Shown: positions 24,236 through 33,633 of the stretch, piece by piece
Layout of the letters: the number at the start of each line of letters is the position of its first letter
Numbering within the stretch: position 1 is the first letter of the stretch
Origin: Burkholderiaceae bacterium
GTDB taxonomy: Bacteria; Pseudomonadota; Gammaproteobacteria; Burkholderiales; Burkholderiaceae_C
NCBI GenBank assembly: GCA_016790175.1
Contig: JAEUPI010000270.1
Location: forward strand, 1 to 49,751
DNA: 49,751 nt
Direction of reading: 5' to 3'
Position numbers and translations under genes: made by a program
Notes under the pieces: model-generated
What the model was told of the DNA's origin: nothing
The model's database searches: none
The model's input: only the letters and a program-made list of their open reading frames with translations

Positions 24236-24535
24236 TCAGGCCTCTTCGTCGAGCAGCGTGCCGAGCAGCTGGTCGTGCGTCTTCAGCACGCGCAGGTTGG
24301 CCTTGAACTCGAGCGCCGCGCTCTTCAGCGCGACGATGTCTTCGGCCAGCGACTCGCCTTCGAGCGGCGACGTGGCCAGCTGCGTATTCACGCCGCCGCC
24401 AGGCTGCGCCTGCTGCACCACCAACTGCCGGTGAAAGCCCGGCGTCTGGGTGTTGGCGATGTTGTGCGCCGACGCGCCCAGTCGGCGCTGCGTGGCCTGC
24501 AGACCCGAGAGGGCGATGCTCGCGAGCGAATTCAT
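24236..24535 (-). CDS. Orphan flagellar basal-body rod-like protein
   Basis: This 99-residue protein has the flagellar rod/hook N-terminal signature (IALSGLQATQRRLGASAHNI followed by ANTQTPGFHRQL). A short middle follows, and the C-terminal coiled segment is VALKSAALEFKANLRVLKTH. The layout resembles a minimal FlgB/FlgC. True FlgB/FlgC are about 130-140 residues long, so this is compact. No other flagellar gene is in the window. It may be a stand-alone paralog found in Burkholderiales; whether it enters the rod is unknown. Confidence 0.78.
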   Translation of the reverse strand: MNSLASIALSGLQATQRRLGASAHNIANTQTPGFHRQLVVQQAQPGGGVNTQLATSPLEGESLAEDIVALKSAALEFKANLRVLKTHDQLLGTLLDEEA

Positions 24536-24627
24536 GGTGCGCTCATTGTGCGACCCGGTTGGTGTAACCGGGGGCCCGCCAACGGCAGTCCGTCACGGCG
24601 TGCAGACTCGAAACAACCACTTCGCAA

Positions 24628-25593
24628 CTACTTCGGTTCGATGCCGCGCCGCTTCAGCACCTCGCTCGCCAGGTCTGGCCGGTCGGTGATCAGCCCGTCG
24701 ATGCCGAGGCTGATCAGCTGGTCCATCCGCGCCGGGTCGTTCACGGTCCACACCAGCACCTTCAGCCCGAGCGATTGCGCCTCGTGCACCTTGGCGGCGT
24801 CGACGTCGCCATGGAACACCGACCAGAACTGTCCGCCGGCCGCCTTGACCATCCTGGGCACCGAGCCTTGATCGCGGTGCTGGATGCCAGCCGTCCACTT
24901 CGAGCCCTCGGGCTTGTCGGCGGCGATGTTGTCGAGCCAGTTCTGCTGCGCGCTCAGGTACACGGTCGGAATCTCCGGTGCCAGGCGTTGCACCGCTTGA
25001 AGCGTGCGCCAGTCGAACGACAGGATCTGCACGCGCTGCGCCATGCCGGCGCGCCGGATCTCGTCGAGCAGCATCCTCGCAAACTCCTCCGGCGGCCGGG
25101 TGGCGTCGGGCAGGTTCGGATTCAGCTTGGTCTCGATCGCGAAGCGCACACGCGCATTGCCGCTGCGCTTGACGAGTTCGAACAGGTCCGCCAGCTTCGG
25201 AATGCGCGTGCCGTCGATCGCCTTTTGCTGCGGATAGTTGCCGCCATAACGCGAGCCGGGCTTCAGGCGGCCGATGTCGTAGCGCTCCAGTTCGGCGAAG
25301 CTCATCGTGGCGATCGGTGCGCTCGGCGCGTCGAGCCAGCGGCCGTTGGCGTCGCGCGTGACATCGGGGTTCAGCGCCAGATCGTGGTGGATCACGAGCA
25401 CGCCGTCGCGCGTGATCGCGATATCGAGCTCGAGCGTGGTGACACCCAGCTTCAGCGCCAGCTCGAATCCGGCGAGCGAATTCTCCGGTGCCAGGCCGCG
25501 CGCGCCGCGGTGACCCTGCAGGTCGAAGGCGTGGGCCGTGAGCGCGAAGAGTGCGGCAAGGATCGTGACGGCGGTTCGCATTGCGTTGGGCAT
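24628..25593 (-). CDS. Glycerophosphodiester phosphodiesterase, secreted
   Basis: This 321-residue protein has a Sec signal (MRTAVTILAALFALTAHA). The GDPD barrel is evident from QGHRGARGLAPENSLAGFEL with His28 and Arg29, LELDIAITRDGVLVIHHD with Glu55, Asp57 and His70 as metal and catalytic residues, and the C-terminal LVWTVNDPARMDQLISLGID. It should hydrolyse glycerophosphodiesters to glycerol 3-phosphate and an alcohol in the periplasm, as GlpQ does, although sequence length is nearer cytosolic UgpQ plus a signal. The start at ATG 25593 is used; an in-frame ATG lies four codons later. Confidence 0.9.
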   Translation of the reverse strand: MPNAMRTAVTILAALFALTAHAFDLQGHRGARGLAPENSLAGFELALKLGVTTLELDIAITRDGVLVIHHDLALNPDVTRDANGRWLDAPSAPIATMSFAELERYDIGRLKPGSRYGGNYPQQKAIDGTRIPKLADLFELVKRSGNARVRFAIETKLNPNLPDATRPPEEFARMLLDEIRRAGMAQRVQILSFDWRTLQAVQRLAPEIPTVYLSAQQNWLDNIAADKPEGSKWTAGIQHRDQGSVPRMVKAAGGQFWSVFHGDVDAAKVHEAQSLGLKVLVWTVNDPARMDQLISLGIDGLITDRPDLASEVLKRRGIEPK

Positions 25594-25715
25594 CTCGCGT
25601 CTTTCCGATCGACGGGGGAGGGCCTGCGAGTATCGCGTGAGGCGATCGGCTCGCGTTAGCATGCGTTGCGCCTGGCAGCGAGTGGCGACACAGGCCGACA
25701 CGGGAGACACACGCG

Positions 25716-26690
<975 letters not shown>

Positions 26691-27245
26691 GTGACGCCAG
26701 AGCCGCTGTGCGTCGTGGTGATGGGCGTCAGCGGCTGCGGCAAGAGCACGGTCGGCCGGCTGATCGCCGAGGCGCTCGACCGACCGTACCTCGAAGGCGA
26801 CGCGTTCCATCCGCCGGCCAACGTGGAGCGCATGCGCGCCGGCATCGCTCTCAGCGACGAGGACCGTGCGCCGTGGCTGCACACACTCGCCGAACGGCTG
26901 GCGCAGGCGCGGCGCGACGGCGGCGGCGTGGTGCTCGCCTGCTCGGCGCTCAAACGCCGCTATCGCGACGTTCTGCGCGGCGACGTGCCAAGCGGCGGCA
27001 CACCCGATCTCGCCTTCGTGCACCTGCACGGCACGCGCGAGCTGCTCGAGTCGCGCATGGCGCAGCGCAGCGGCCACTACATGCCGGCCTCGCTGCTGGC
27101 GAGCCAGCTCGACGCGCTCGAACCGCCGCAGCCCGACGAGCTCGCGATCACGCTCGACGTGGCGCTGCCGCCGGAGCAGATCGCGCAGCGCGCGCTCGCC
27201 TGGCTGCGTGACCGCCGAATGGCTGGCGACTCAGGCCCTGCCTGA
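26691..27245 (+). CDS. gntK: Gluconokinase
   Basis: This 184-residue kinase starts at GTG directly after the dehydrogenase stop. The Walker A motif is GVSGCGKST at residues 12-20. Other GntK marks are LEGDAFHPPANVERMRAGI, VVLACSALKRRYRDVLRGD and SGHYMPASLLASQLDALE. It phosphorylates gluconate to 6-phosphogluconate, feeding the adjacent Gnd enzyme in the cytoplasm. Its last 15 bases overlap the 3' end of the convergent tctA gene. Confidence 0.94.
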   Translation: MTPEPLCVVVMGVSGCGKSTVGRLIAEALDRPYLEGDAFHPPANVERMRAGIALSDEDRAPWLHTLAERLAQARRDGGGVVLACSALKRRYRDVLRGDVPSGGTPDLAFVHLHGTRELLESRMAQRSGHYMPASLLASQLDALEPPQPDELAITLDVALPPEQIAQRALAWLRDRRMAGDSGPA

Positions 27246-28718
27246 CCTTCGCCGCATCGCGGCAACGAACGTCCAGCCCACGACCACGATCGTCACCACC
27301 GCCAGCGTGCCGGCAATCGGGCGCGAGAAGAACATCGCGAAGTTGCCATCGGCCTTGATCATCGAGGCCATGAAGTTCTGCTCCAGCATCTCGCCGAGCA
27401 CGAGGCCGAGCACCAGCGGCGCGACCGGGATGCCGTTTTCCTCCATCAGCCAGCCGATGATGCCGAAGGTCAGCATCAGCAAGATGCCGTAGGGGCTGTT
27501 GGTGATGGCGAACGAGCCGACGATGCAGAACAGCAGGATCACCGGCAGCAGCAGCGTGCGCGGCGCGCGCAGCAGCTTGCCCGCCGCCTTCATCGCCGCC
27601 CAGCCGAGCGGCAGCATCAGCAGGTTGGCGAGCACGAAGATGATGAACACCGCATAGATGAACTGCGGGTTCTGCAGGAACACCGTCGGCCCCGGGTTCA
27701 TGCCCTTCATGTAGAGCACGCCGATCACGATCGCCGTGATGCTGTCGCCCGGGATACCGAACACCAGCGCCGGGATCCAGGCGCCGCCGAGCGCCGAATT
27801 GTTGGCCGCGGTCGACTCGACCACGCCTTCCACATGGCCGGTGCCGAACTTCTCGGGCTCCTTCGAGAAGCGCTTGGCCATGGCATACGACACCCAGGCC
27901 GCGATGTCGGCGCCGGCGCCGGGCAAGGCGCCGATCGCGGTGCCGACCACCGAGCCGCGGAGGAAGCCGCGCCAGTACTTGCGCGCCACCTCGCCGATGC
28001 CCTTGAAGAGGGCTCCTACCTTCTCCTGCACCAGCACGCCGGCACCGTCGCCGCTGCTGGCGTTGCGCAGCAGCTCGGAAATCGCGAACGCCCCGATCAT
28101 CGTCGGGATGAAGCTCACGCCCGACATCAGGTCCACGCTGCCGAAGGTGTAGCGCGGGTGGCCGGCCACCGGATCGATGCCGATGCAGCCGACGGCCAGC
28201 CCGATCAGCATCGACAGCAGTGCCATCGTGCGGTTGCCGCTGGAGATCATCGTCGCGCACGACAGGCCCAGGCAGGCGAGCCAGAAGTATTCGAACGACG
28301 AGAAGTTGATCGCCGCCTCGGCCAGCAGCGGTGCGGCGACGATGAGGAAGGCCACGCCGATCAGCCCGCCGGCCACCGAGAACACGAGGTTGGCGCCGAG
28401 GTTGAGTTCGAGCTGGCCGCGTTTGGCCATCGCATAGCTCTCGTCCACGTAGGCCGCCGAGGCCGGCGTGCCCGGCATGCGCAGCATCGCACCCGGAATG
28501 TCGCCGGCGAAGATCGCCATCGCCGTGGCGGTGACGATCGCGCCCAGCGCCGGCACCGGCGGCATGAAGAACGTGATCGGCACCAGCAGCGCGGTGGCCA
28601 TCGTCGCGGTCAACCCGGGAATCGCGCCGACGAAGATGCCGAAAACGGCTGACAGGCCGATCACCATCAGCACGTATGAGTCGAACACCAATCCGAAGGC
28701 GGATTGCAGCGCGGCCAC
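27231..28718 (-). CDS. tctA: Tripartite tricarboxylate transporter large permease, TctA type
   Basis: This 495-residue protein has about 12 membrane spans. The TctA signatures are IFVGAIPGLTATMATALLVP, MAIFAGDIPGAMLRMPGTPA, GTAIGALPGAGADIAAWVSY and FGIPGDSITAIVIGVLYMKG. It forms the main channel of a Bug-dependent, sodium-linked carboxylate transporter. The tctB-type gene precedes it with 3 bases between, and the Bug gene and a ring-cleavage dioxygenase gene lie upstream on the same strand. Its 3' end overlaps gluconokinase by 15 bases on the other strand. Confidence 0.95.
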   Translation of the reverse strand: MAALQSAFGLVFDSYVLMVIGLSAVFGIFVGAIPGLTATMATALLVPITFFMPPVPALGAIVTATAMAIFAGDIPGAMLRMPGTPASAAYVDESYAMAKRGQLELNLGANLVFSVAGGLIGVAFLIVAAPLLAEAAINFSSFEYFWLACLGLSCATMISSGNRTMALLSMLIGLAVGCIGIDPVAGHPRYTFGSVDLMSGVSFIPTMIGAFAISELLRNASSGDGAGVLVQEKVGALFKGIGEVARKYWRGFLRGSVVGTAIGALPGAGADIAAWVSYAMAKRFSKEPEKFGTGHVEGVVESTAANNSALGGAWIPALVFGIPGDSITAIVIGVLYMKGMNPGPTVFLQNPQFIYAVFIIFVLANLLMLPLGWAAMKAAGKLLRAPRTLLLPVILLFCIVGSFAITNSPYGILLMLTFGIIGWLMEENGIPVAPLVLGLVLGEMLEQNFMASMIKADGNFAMFFSRPIAGTLAVVTIVVVGWTFVAAMRRRSGRA

Positions 28719-28721
28719 CGC

Positions 28722-29195
28722 TCAACCTCCGAAGAGCAGTTGCATGAACAGCCCGCGCGGCAACGGCACGCGCATGATCGACGCGAAGAACCAGTGCACC
28801 ACCAGCGAGGTCACCACGCCGGCGACCACGGCCACCCAGGCGCGCGCACCGAACCACCAGGCGAGCGCGCCCACCAGGATCGCCGCCACCGGCAGGAAGC
28901 CCAGCGCCGGCGCAGCCAGCAGGTAGAACACCACCGCACCCAGCGTCGCGAGAAACGAGACCAGCCGCCGCGGCTCACGCAACGCCGGGTCCAGCGCCAG
29001 CCAGGGTGCGCCGGAGCGCCGGCCGCGCACGATCAGCACCACGCCGCACAGCGCGATGCCCAGCGCGATCACGCGGGGAAACAGCTCGGGCCCGTACTTC
29101 TGCCCCGGGAAGGCCGGGAAGGTGAACGTGTAGCCGAAGAAGGCCGCCGCCAGGGCGATGAACACCAGCCCCAGCAGCGAGGGGTGCAGACGCAT
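28722..29195 (-). CDS. tctB: Tripartite tricarboxylate transporter small subunit, TctB type
   Basis: This 157-residue membrane protein has four spans: LLGLVFIALAAAFFGYTF, FPRVIALGIALCGVVLIV, a helix over FLATLGAVVFYLLAAP, and the last over VVAGVVTSLVVHWFF. The GQKYGPELFPRVIA segment after the first helix is typical of TctB. It assists the TctA permease. It is transcribed between the Bug gene (13 bases upstream) and tctA (3 bases downstream). Confidence 0.92.
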   Translation of the reverse strand: MRLHPSLLGLVFIALAAAFFGYTFTFPAFPGQKYGPELFPRVIALGIALCGVVLIVRGRRSGAPWLALDPALREPRRLVSFLATLGAVVFYLLAAPALGFLPVAAILVGALAWWFGARAWVAVVAGVVTSLVVHWFFASIMRVPLPRGLFMQLLFGG

Positions 29196-29208
29196 CGAGA
29201 AGGCGAGA

Positions 29209-30204
29209 TCAGGTCTTCTTGAGTCCGGCGGCGGTCATCGCCGTGGCCATGGCCTTGTCGCCGTCGTCCATGAACTTGGCGAAGCCCGATGCGTCGGCCC
29301 AGGTGGTGCCGAAGCCGCGGTTCTTCATGAAGTCCTTGTACTCGGCCGAGTCGTACACCTTCTTCAGCTCGGCAGTGATCTTGGCGGCGATCTCGGGCGG
29401 CAGGCCCTTCGGTGCGGCAATGCCACGCCAGGCGCCGACGGAGTAGTTGATGCCGAGCGACTCGTTGAGCGTGGGCACGTCCTTGAACGCCGGGTTGCGC
29501 TCGGGCGCCATCACCGCCAGGCTCACCGCCTTGCCGGCATCGATCATCGCCTTGGCCTCCGGCACCGAGCAGGTCACGATGTCGATGCCGCCGGCGGCCA
29601 GGTCCTGCATGGCCGGGGCCGCGCCGTTCGACGGCACCCATGGCACATGGTTGGGCGGCAGGCCCATCGCCTGCAGCCAGCCGATCAAGGCCAGATGCCA
29701 GATGCCCCCCTGGCCGGTGCCCGAGGCCTTGAACTTGCCGGCCGGCGCGGCCTTGATCGCGGCGGCCAGATCCTTGATGCTCTTGTAGGGCGACGTGGCG
29801 TTGACCTGCACGCCAGGCGGGTCGACGTTCAGCAGCGCCAGCGGCGTGTAGCTCCTGGGGTTGAGTTCGGTGAGACCCTGGTGATGCATCATCGTGATCT
29901 CGACCGTGATCATGCCCAGCGTGTAGCCGTCGGGCGGCGCGGTGGCGATCGCCGAATGGCCCACCACGCCCGAGCCGCCGGTGCGGTTCACCACGTTGAA
30001 CGGCTGGCCGAGGTTCTTCTCGAGGATGGCCGAGACGATGCGCGCGGTGGCGTCGGTGCCGCCGCCGGCGCCCCAGGGGCATACCACGGTGACGGGTCGG
30101 CCCGGATAGGCGCCTTGTGCGCGGGCCACGCCGGGCAGCAGCGAGCTCAGTCCGGCGGCGGCGAGGCCGCCGATCACGGTGCGGCGGTCGGTGTTGCGGG
30201 TCAT
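29209..30204 (-). CDS. tctC: Bug/TctC periplasmic binding protein of the tctBA operon
   Basis: This 331-residue protein has a Tat-like signal (DRRTVIGGLAAAGLSSLLPG). It has the Bug fold marks RPVTVVCPWGAGGGTDATAR, VNRTGGSGVVGHSAIATAPP, PDGYTLGMIT and the AAPKGLPPE segment. The ATG at 30204 has AAGGAGA about 9 bases upstream. It lies with tctB and tctA and downstream of an intradiol dioxygenase gene (107-base gap). It is therefore a dedicated receptor rather than an orphan, and an aromatic or ring-cleavage-derived carboxylate is a fair guess at its ligand. Confidence 0.93.
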   Translation of the reverse strand: MTRNTDRRTVIGGLAAAGLSSLLPGVARAQGAYPGRPVTVVCPWGAGGGTDATARIVSAILEKNLGQPFNVVNRTGGSGVVGHSAIATAPPDGYTLGMITVEITMMHHQGLTELNPRSYTPLALLNVDPPGVQVNATSPYKSIKDLAAAIKAAPAGKFKASGTGQGGIWHLALIGWLQAMGLPPNHVPWVPSNGAAPAMQDLAAGGIDIVTCSVPEAKAMIDAGKAVSLAVMAPERNPAFKDVPTLNESLGINYSVGAWRGIAAPKGLPPEIAAKITAELKKVYDSAEYKDFMKNRGFGTTWADASGFAKFMDDGDKAMATAMTAAGLKKT

Positions 30205-30311
30205 CGGGTGGTCTCCTTCGGTCTTGTCGGGTCGAACGGCGAGTCGATCGCCGCGACCCCGATCTTCTACCGGGCCGAACGAACCCGCGCAACCGTGATA
30301 ACGACCGGTCG

Positions 30312-31268
30312 TCATACCTCGGGTGCGGCGCGACGTGTCAGCACCGTGGTCACCGGCCGCGGGCCTTCGGCCTTGCCGGTGATCGGCGGCCGCGGCGTTC
30401 GCGACTCGCCGGCCTCGACCACGAAGCGGTGTTCGAGCGTGCACCAGGGCCCCCGCACGTCGGGCGCCGGCGGCGCGCCTTCGGCATGGCGCACGAAGCG
30501 GCCCACGAGTGCGCGCGTGACACCGAACTGCACGTCGGTGTGCAGATGCGGGTCGTCGGCGTCGTACACCTGCGCGAACTGCGTCTTGAAGCCGCGCTTG
30601 CGGATCATGAAGTGCACATGCGCCGGCCGCAGGTTGTGACGGCCTTGCACGCGCAGCAGGTCGCCCACCGGCCCGTTCACCGGCACCGGGTAACCCGCGG
30701 GCCGCACGCTGCGGCACGCGATGCGGCCTTCGGCATCGGTGACGAAGGTGCCGCGCAGGTTCATGTCGGGCTGCGCGGGATCCTGGTTCTCGTAGAAGCC
30801 TTCGGGCGAGGCCTGCCAGATGTCGACCTCGGCGCCGGCCACCGGTGCGCCGTGCGTGTCGACCACCTGGGCGGTGATGAACAGCGGCTCGCCCGGCGTG
30901 GCGGCTTCGAGGATCGAGTCGCCGTTCGCTCGCCGCGGCGAGCCCTGCCGCCAGAAGGGCCCCAGCAGGTTCGCCGTGGTCTCGTGCCGTCCACCGTCGC
31001 CGTTGTTGAGCAGGCACACCAGCGCCGACACGCCCAGCGAGCCGGCGGCGAGCACGACCTCGTTGTGCGAGGCGTTCGTGAGCTGCCCGGCGCGCGCGAT
31101 CGCGCCGCACAGTTGCTGGAACTCCGCTTCGGTGAGACGCGCGTCGCGCACGAAGCCGTGCAGATGCGTCACCGCTGCGGCGAGGATCTCGCGCATGCGC
31201 GCATCCGGCGTGCGCGCCACTTCGGCGAGCACGGCGGCGGTGACGTCCTGTTCGTTGCCGATGATCAT
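30312..31268 (-). CDS. Intradiol ring-cleavage dioxygenase (hydroxyquinol/catechol 1,2-dioxygenase type)
   Basis: This is a 318-residue non-haem iron(III) dioxygenase. The N-terminal helical dimer domain covers about residues 1-95, followed by TTANLLGPFWRQGS. The iron ligands are visible: Tyr159 in WQASPEGFYENQ, Tyr193 in PAGYPVPVNGPVGDLL, and His217 and His219 in RPAHVHFMI. It would cleave a catechol or benzenetriol between the hydroxyls to a muconate or maleylacetate. The LGPF motif and RPAHVHF resemble hydroxyquinol 1,2-dioxygenases. AAGGAGA precedes the start. It heads the tctC-tctB-tctA operon. Confidence 0.9.
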   Translation of the reverse strand: MIIGNEQDVTAAVLAEVARTPDARMREILAAAVTHLHGFVRDARLTEAEFQQLCGAIARAGQLTNASHNEVVLAAGSLGVSALVCLLNNGDGGRHETTANLLGPFWRQGSPRRANGDSILEAATPGEPLFITAQVVDTHGAPVAGAEVDIWQASPEGFYENQDPAQPDMNLRGTFVTDAEGRIACRSVRPAGYPVPVNGPVGDLLRVQGRHNLRPAHVHFMIRKRGFKTQFAQVYDADDPHLHTDVQFGVTRALVGRFVRHAEGAPPAPDVRGPWCTLEHRFVVEAGESRTPRPPITGKAEGPRPVTTVLTRRAAPEV

Positions 31269-31332
31269 GGGCGAATCTCCTTTGCCGTGACCGCGATGCC
31301 CGAGTCCGAAGGGTGTTCTACCATCGACGCCC

Positions 31333-32994
31333 ATGCCGATGCACACGCTGGCCGAACTCGAGCGCCGCCGACTGGAGTTCGGTGACGAGGCAGCCGAGGC
31401 GAGACGGCAGGGCCTGCGGCGACTGGCGCGAGCACGATTGCAGGGCGCTGCTGCCGTGCGCCGGTTGCACGAGCTGCTGTGTTTCATCCGCGCGTACCCC
31501 GACGATGCCGAAGTGCAGGTACTGGCCGGCCGCATGCTCGAGCGCTTTGCGCAACGGGCCGACCTGCGTGTGCATGCGCCAGCGCTGGCCAACAGCGGCA
31601 TCGCGGGCACGGCGATCCACTTTCGTTTCTTCGCCGCCCAGGCGCAATGGCTCGCTGCGCACTGGCCGGCGCAGCTGAGCCTGGATCGCCACGATCGCGA
31701 GGCCGAGGAACGCATCGCGCGCGCGCTGCAGGTGCTGCTCACGCATGCGGAGAACACCGCGCTGCGCGAGATGCCGCGGCCGGGCTATGCCACGCTCGAC
31801 CGGCTGTGCGGTCGCGGCGAGACCGATGCCGCGTTTCTTCTGCGGCGCATCGCTGCGATGCCCGGCGACGGCTTCACGCGCGAGGCGTTCTCCGATGCGG
31901 TCGATGCGAGCTACACGCTTTCGCCGGCGCCCGGTACGCCGTCGCGCAGCGGCGCCTGCTGGCCGACGGCACCGGTGGCCTTTCGCCGTGCGGCGCCGCC
32001 GCGCGCGCGGCCCGACCTGCGTGCCGAGCTGCAGTGCCCGCCCCGTCGGGCGCGCCGACTTTCGGTCGCCGATGGCCAGGCCGTGATCGACCTCGCCCGC
32101 GCGGCGATGGTCACGCGCGAGCGTTCGCTCGAGGCCTTCGCCTACGCCGACCCGCGCGACGCGTGGCTGGTCGACGACGGGGATGGCCTGGCCTATGCGT
32201 TCGCGGGCATGATCCCCGAGCGCCGTCACGCGGTGTTTTCGTACTACGGCGCGCTGACGCTGCGCAACGGCGTGCCGATCGGCTACACCCAGGCCGATGT
32301 GCTGGGCCGGAGCGCGGCGCTGTCGTTCAACACCTTCGAGAGTTTTCGCGGCGCCGAAGCGGCGCATACGTTTGCGCGATTCCTCGCGGCCCTGCGGGCG
32401 TTGTTCGGCTGCACCTCGTTCACGCTCGAGCCCTATCAGCTCGGCGACGACAACGACGAGGCGATCGACAGCGGCGCCTGGTGGTTCTATGCCAAGCTTG
32501 GTTTCGTGCCGCGCGATGCGGCCACCGCTGCGCTGGCGCAGCGGGAGCGGGAGCGTCTGCGTCGCCGCGCTGCTCACCGCACCAGCGCAGCCACGCTGCG
32601 GCGGCTCGCGCAGCGCCACCTGTTCTTCGACCTCGATCGGCCGATACCGCTGGTGACGCCGGCCATGGTCGGCGATGGCGTGAGCGAACTGCTGTCGGCG
32701 CGCGGGAGTGCCGATCGCGAGCATGCCGTGGCCGAACTGGCCGCCGGACTGTGGCCGATGCAGGGAGCCGGCGGTTCCCGCCGCCTCGCGCCGAGTGTCT
32801 ACGAGGCCTGGTGCCGGCTGGCGCCGGTGTTGCACCTGGTCGGTGCCCCGCGTTGGCATGGGAGCCAGAGGCAGGACCTGCCCGCACTCGCCCGCGCCAA
32901 GGCCGGTCGCAGCGAACGCGCGTTCGTGGCCGCATGGCTGGCGCATCCGCGGCTCGACGCGGCGCTGCGGCAGCGCCTCGCGCGCAGGGGCTGA
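31333..32994 (+). CDS. Unknown 553-residue protein with a GNAT-like central segment
   Basis: This protein is unrecognised as a whole. The N-terminal about 130 residues are helical and Arg-rich. Residues of about 300-395 resemble an acetyltransferase core: YYGALTLRNGVPIGYTQADV, FNTFESFRGAEAAHTFARFL, and then GAWWFYAKLGFVPRD, which copies the GNAT terminal FYxKLGF motif. A long helical C-terminal region follows. There is no signal or membrane span. It is divergent from the dioxygenase operon, with 64 bases between starts, but has no evident link to it. Confidence 0.8.
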   Translation: MPMHTLAELERRRLEFGDEAAEARRQGLRRLARARLQGAAAVRRLHELLCFIRAYPDDAEVQVLAGRMLERFAQRADLRVHAPALANSGIAGTAIHFRFFAAQAQWLAAHWPAQLSLDRHDREAEERIARALQVLLTHAENTALREMPRPGYATLDRLCGRGETDAAFLLRRIAAMPGDGFTREAFSDAVDASYTLSPAPGTPSRSGACWPTAPVAFRRAAPPRARPDLRAELQCPPRRARRLSVADGQAVIDLARAAMVTRERSLEAFAYADPRDAWLVDDGDGLAYAFAGMIPERRHAVFSYYGALTLRNGVPIGYTQADVLGRSAALSFNTFESFRGAEAAHTFARFLAALRALFGCTSFTLEPYQLGDDNDEAIDSGAWWFYAKLGFVPRDAATAALAQRERERLRRRAAHRTSAATLRRLAQRHLFFDLDRPIPLVTPAMVGDGVSELLSARGSADREHAVAELAAGLWPMQGAGGSRRLAPSVYEAWCRLAPVLHLVGAPRWHGSQRQDLPALARAKAGRSERAFVAAWLAHPRLDAALRQRLARRG

Positions 32995-33001
32995 AGGGCG
33001 C

Positions 33002-33478
33002 TCAGGGCGCCGCGTGATCGCGCCAATCCAGGTGCGCACGCACGCGCTCGTTGGGCTGCGCGTAGCGGGCCAGCAGCTTGGCGATCCGCGCCTGGGCATA
33101 ACCGAGCTGCACGAACGCCACCCCGCGGTCGAAGTTCTCGGCATAGTCGGCCACCAGCTCGCCGTCGAAGACGAAGCGCGACATGCCCTCGAACACGATC
33201 AGGCGACCCCGGCTCTCGGGCTGCTTGGACCGGTAGCTGAAGACATAGCGGGCATAGCCGATGCGCGCATCGGCCAGCGGCTCCGCGAACTGCCAGCGGA
33301 ACGCCTCGCCGCCGGCGTGGAAACGTTCGAGCATCGCCGCAATCGCCGTGCGCCCGCGGTGCACGCCGAAGAAGCCGTCGTCGTAGCTGCCCTCGGGCGT
33401 GAACAGCGCGGCGAAGCGCCGGGCATCGCCGGCCGCGGCGGCCGACGCGAAGCGATCGAGCAGATCGGGGAAGTCCAT
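33002..33478 (-). CDS. SnoaL/NTF2-like protein
   Basis: This is a 158-residue NTF2-superfamily protein. The opening helix is FPDLLDRFASAAAAGDARRF, then the family strand FTPEGSYDDGFFGVHRGRTA with the loop typical of SnoaL/ketosteroid-isomerase folds. FVFDGELVADYAENFDRGVA follows, and the tail ends in LDWRDHAAP. The function is not predictable. It is convergent with the 553-residue protein (7 bases between stops) and divergent from the sugar-acid cluster at 33634. Confidence 0.82.
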   Translation of the reverse strand: MDFPDLLDRFASAAAAGDARRFAALFTPEGSYDDGFFGVHRGRTAIAAMLERFHAGGEAFRWQFAEPLADARIGYARYVFSYRSKQPESRGRLIVFEGMSRFVFDGELVADYAENFDRGVAFVQLGYAQARIAKLLARYAQPNERVRAHLDWRDHAAP

Positions 33479-33512
33479 CGCGATCACCGGATGTGCGGGC
33501 GTCGACCTCAGT

Positions 33513-33529
33513 ATGCGCGATCGGCGCAT
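33513..33529. promoter_or_regulatory. Palindrome ATGCGC-N5-GCGCAT
   Basis: A perfect 6-5-6 inverted repeat lies in the 155-base region between the SnoaL gene and the sugar-acid cluster. It is enclosed by a further inverted pair, CGTCGAC 33500-33506 and GTCGACG 33533-33539. It is probably a regulator site or hairpin; the cognate protein is unknown. Confidence 0.4.
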
Positions 33530-33558
33530 CCCGTCGACGGCCTGTGAGGCCGCAAACA

Positions 33559-33581
33559 CACTAATGTATCAGTGCCATAAT
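33559..33581 (+). promoter_or_regulatory. Candidate promoter with GntR-type operator
   Basis: The 16-base imperfect palindrome 33559-33574 (CACT, then AATGTATC, then AGTG) is AT-rich against a GC-rich background. It is followed by CATAAT at 33576-33581, a good -10 hexamer, about 50 bases before the Bug gene start. A GntR/FCD regulator is encoded in the same cluster and is a likely binder. Confidence 0.4.
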
Positions 33582-33633
33582 GCCCGTCCTGCCGACGCTG
33601 CCGGCAGCCCGTCCACATTGAGGAGACCTGCCC

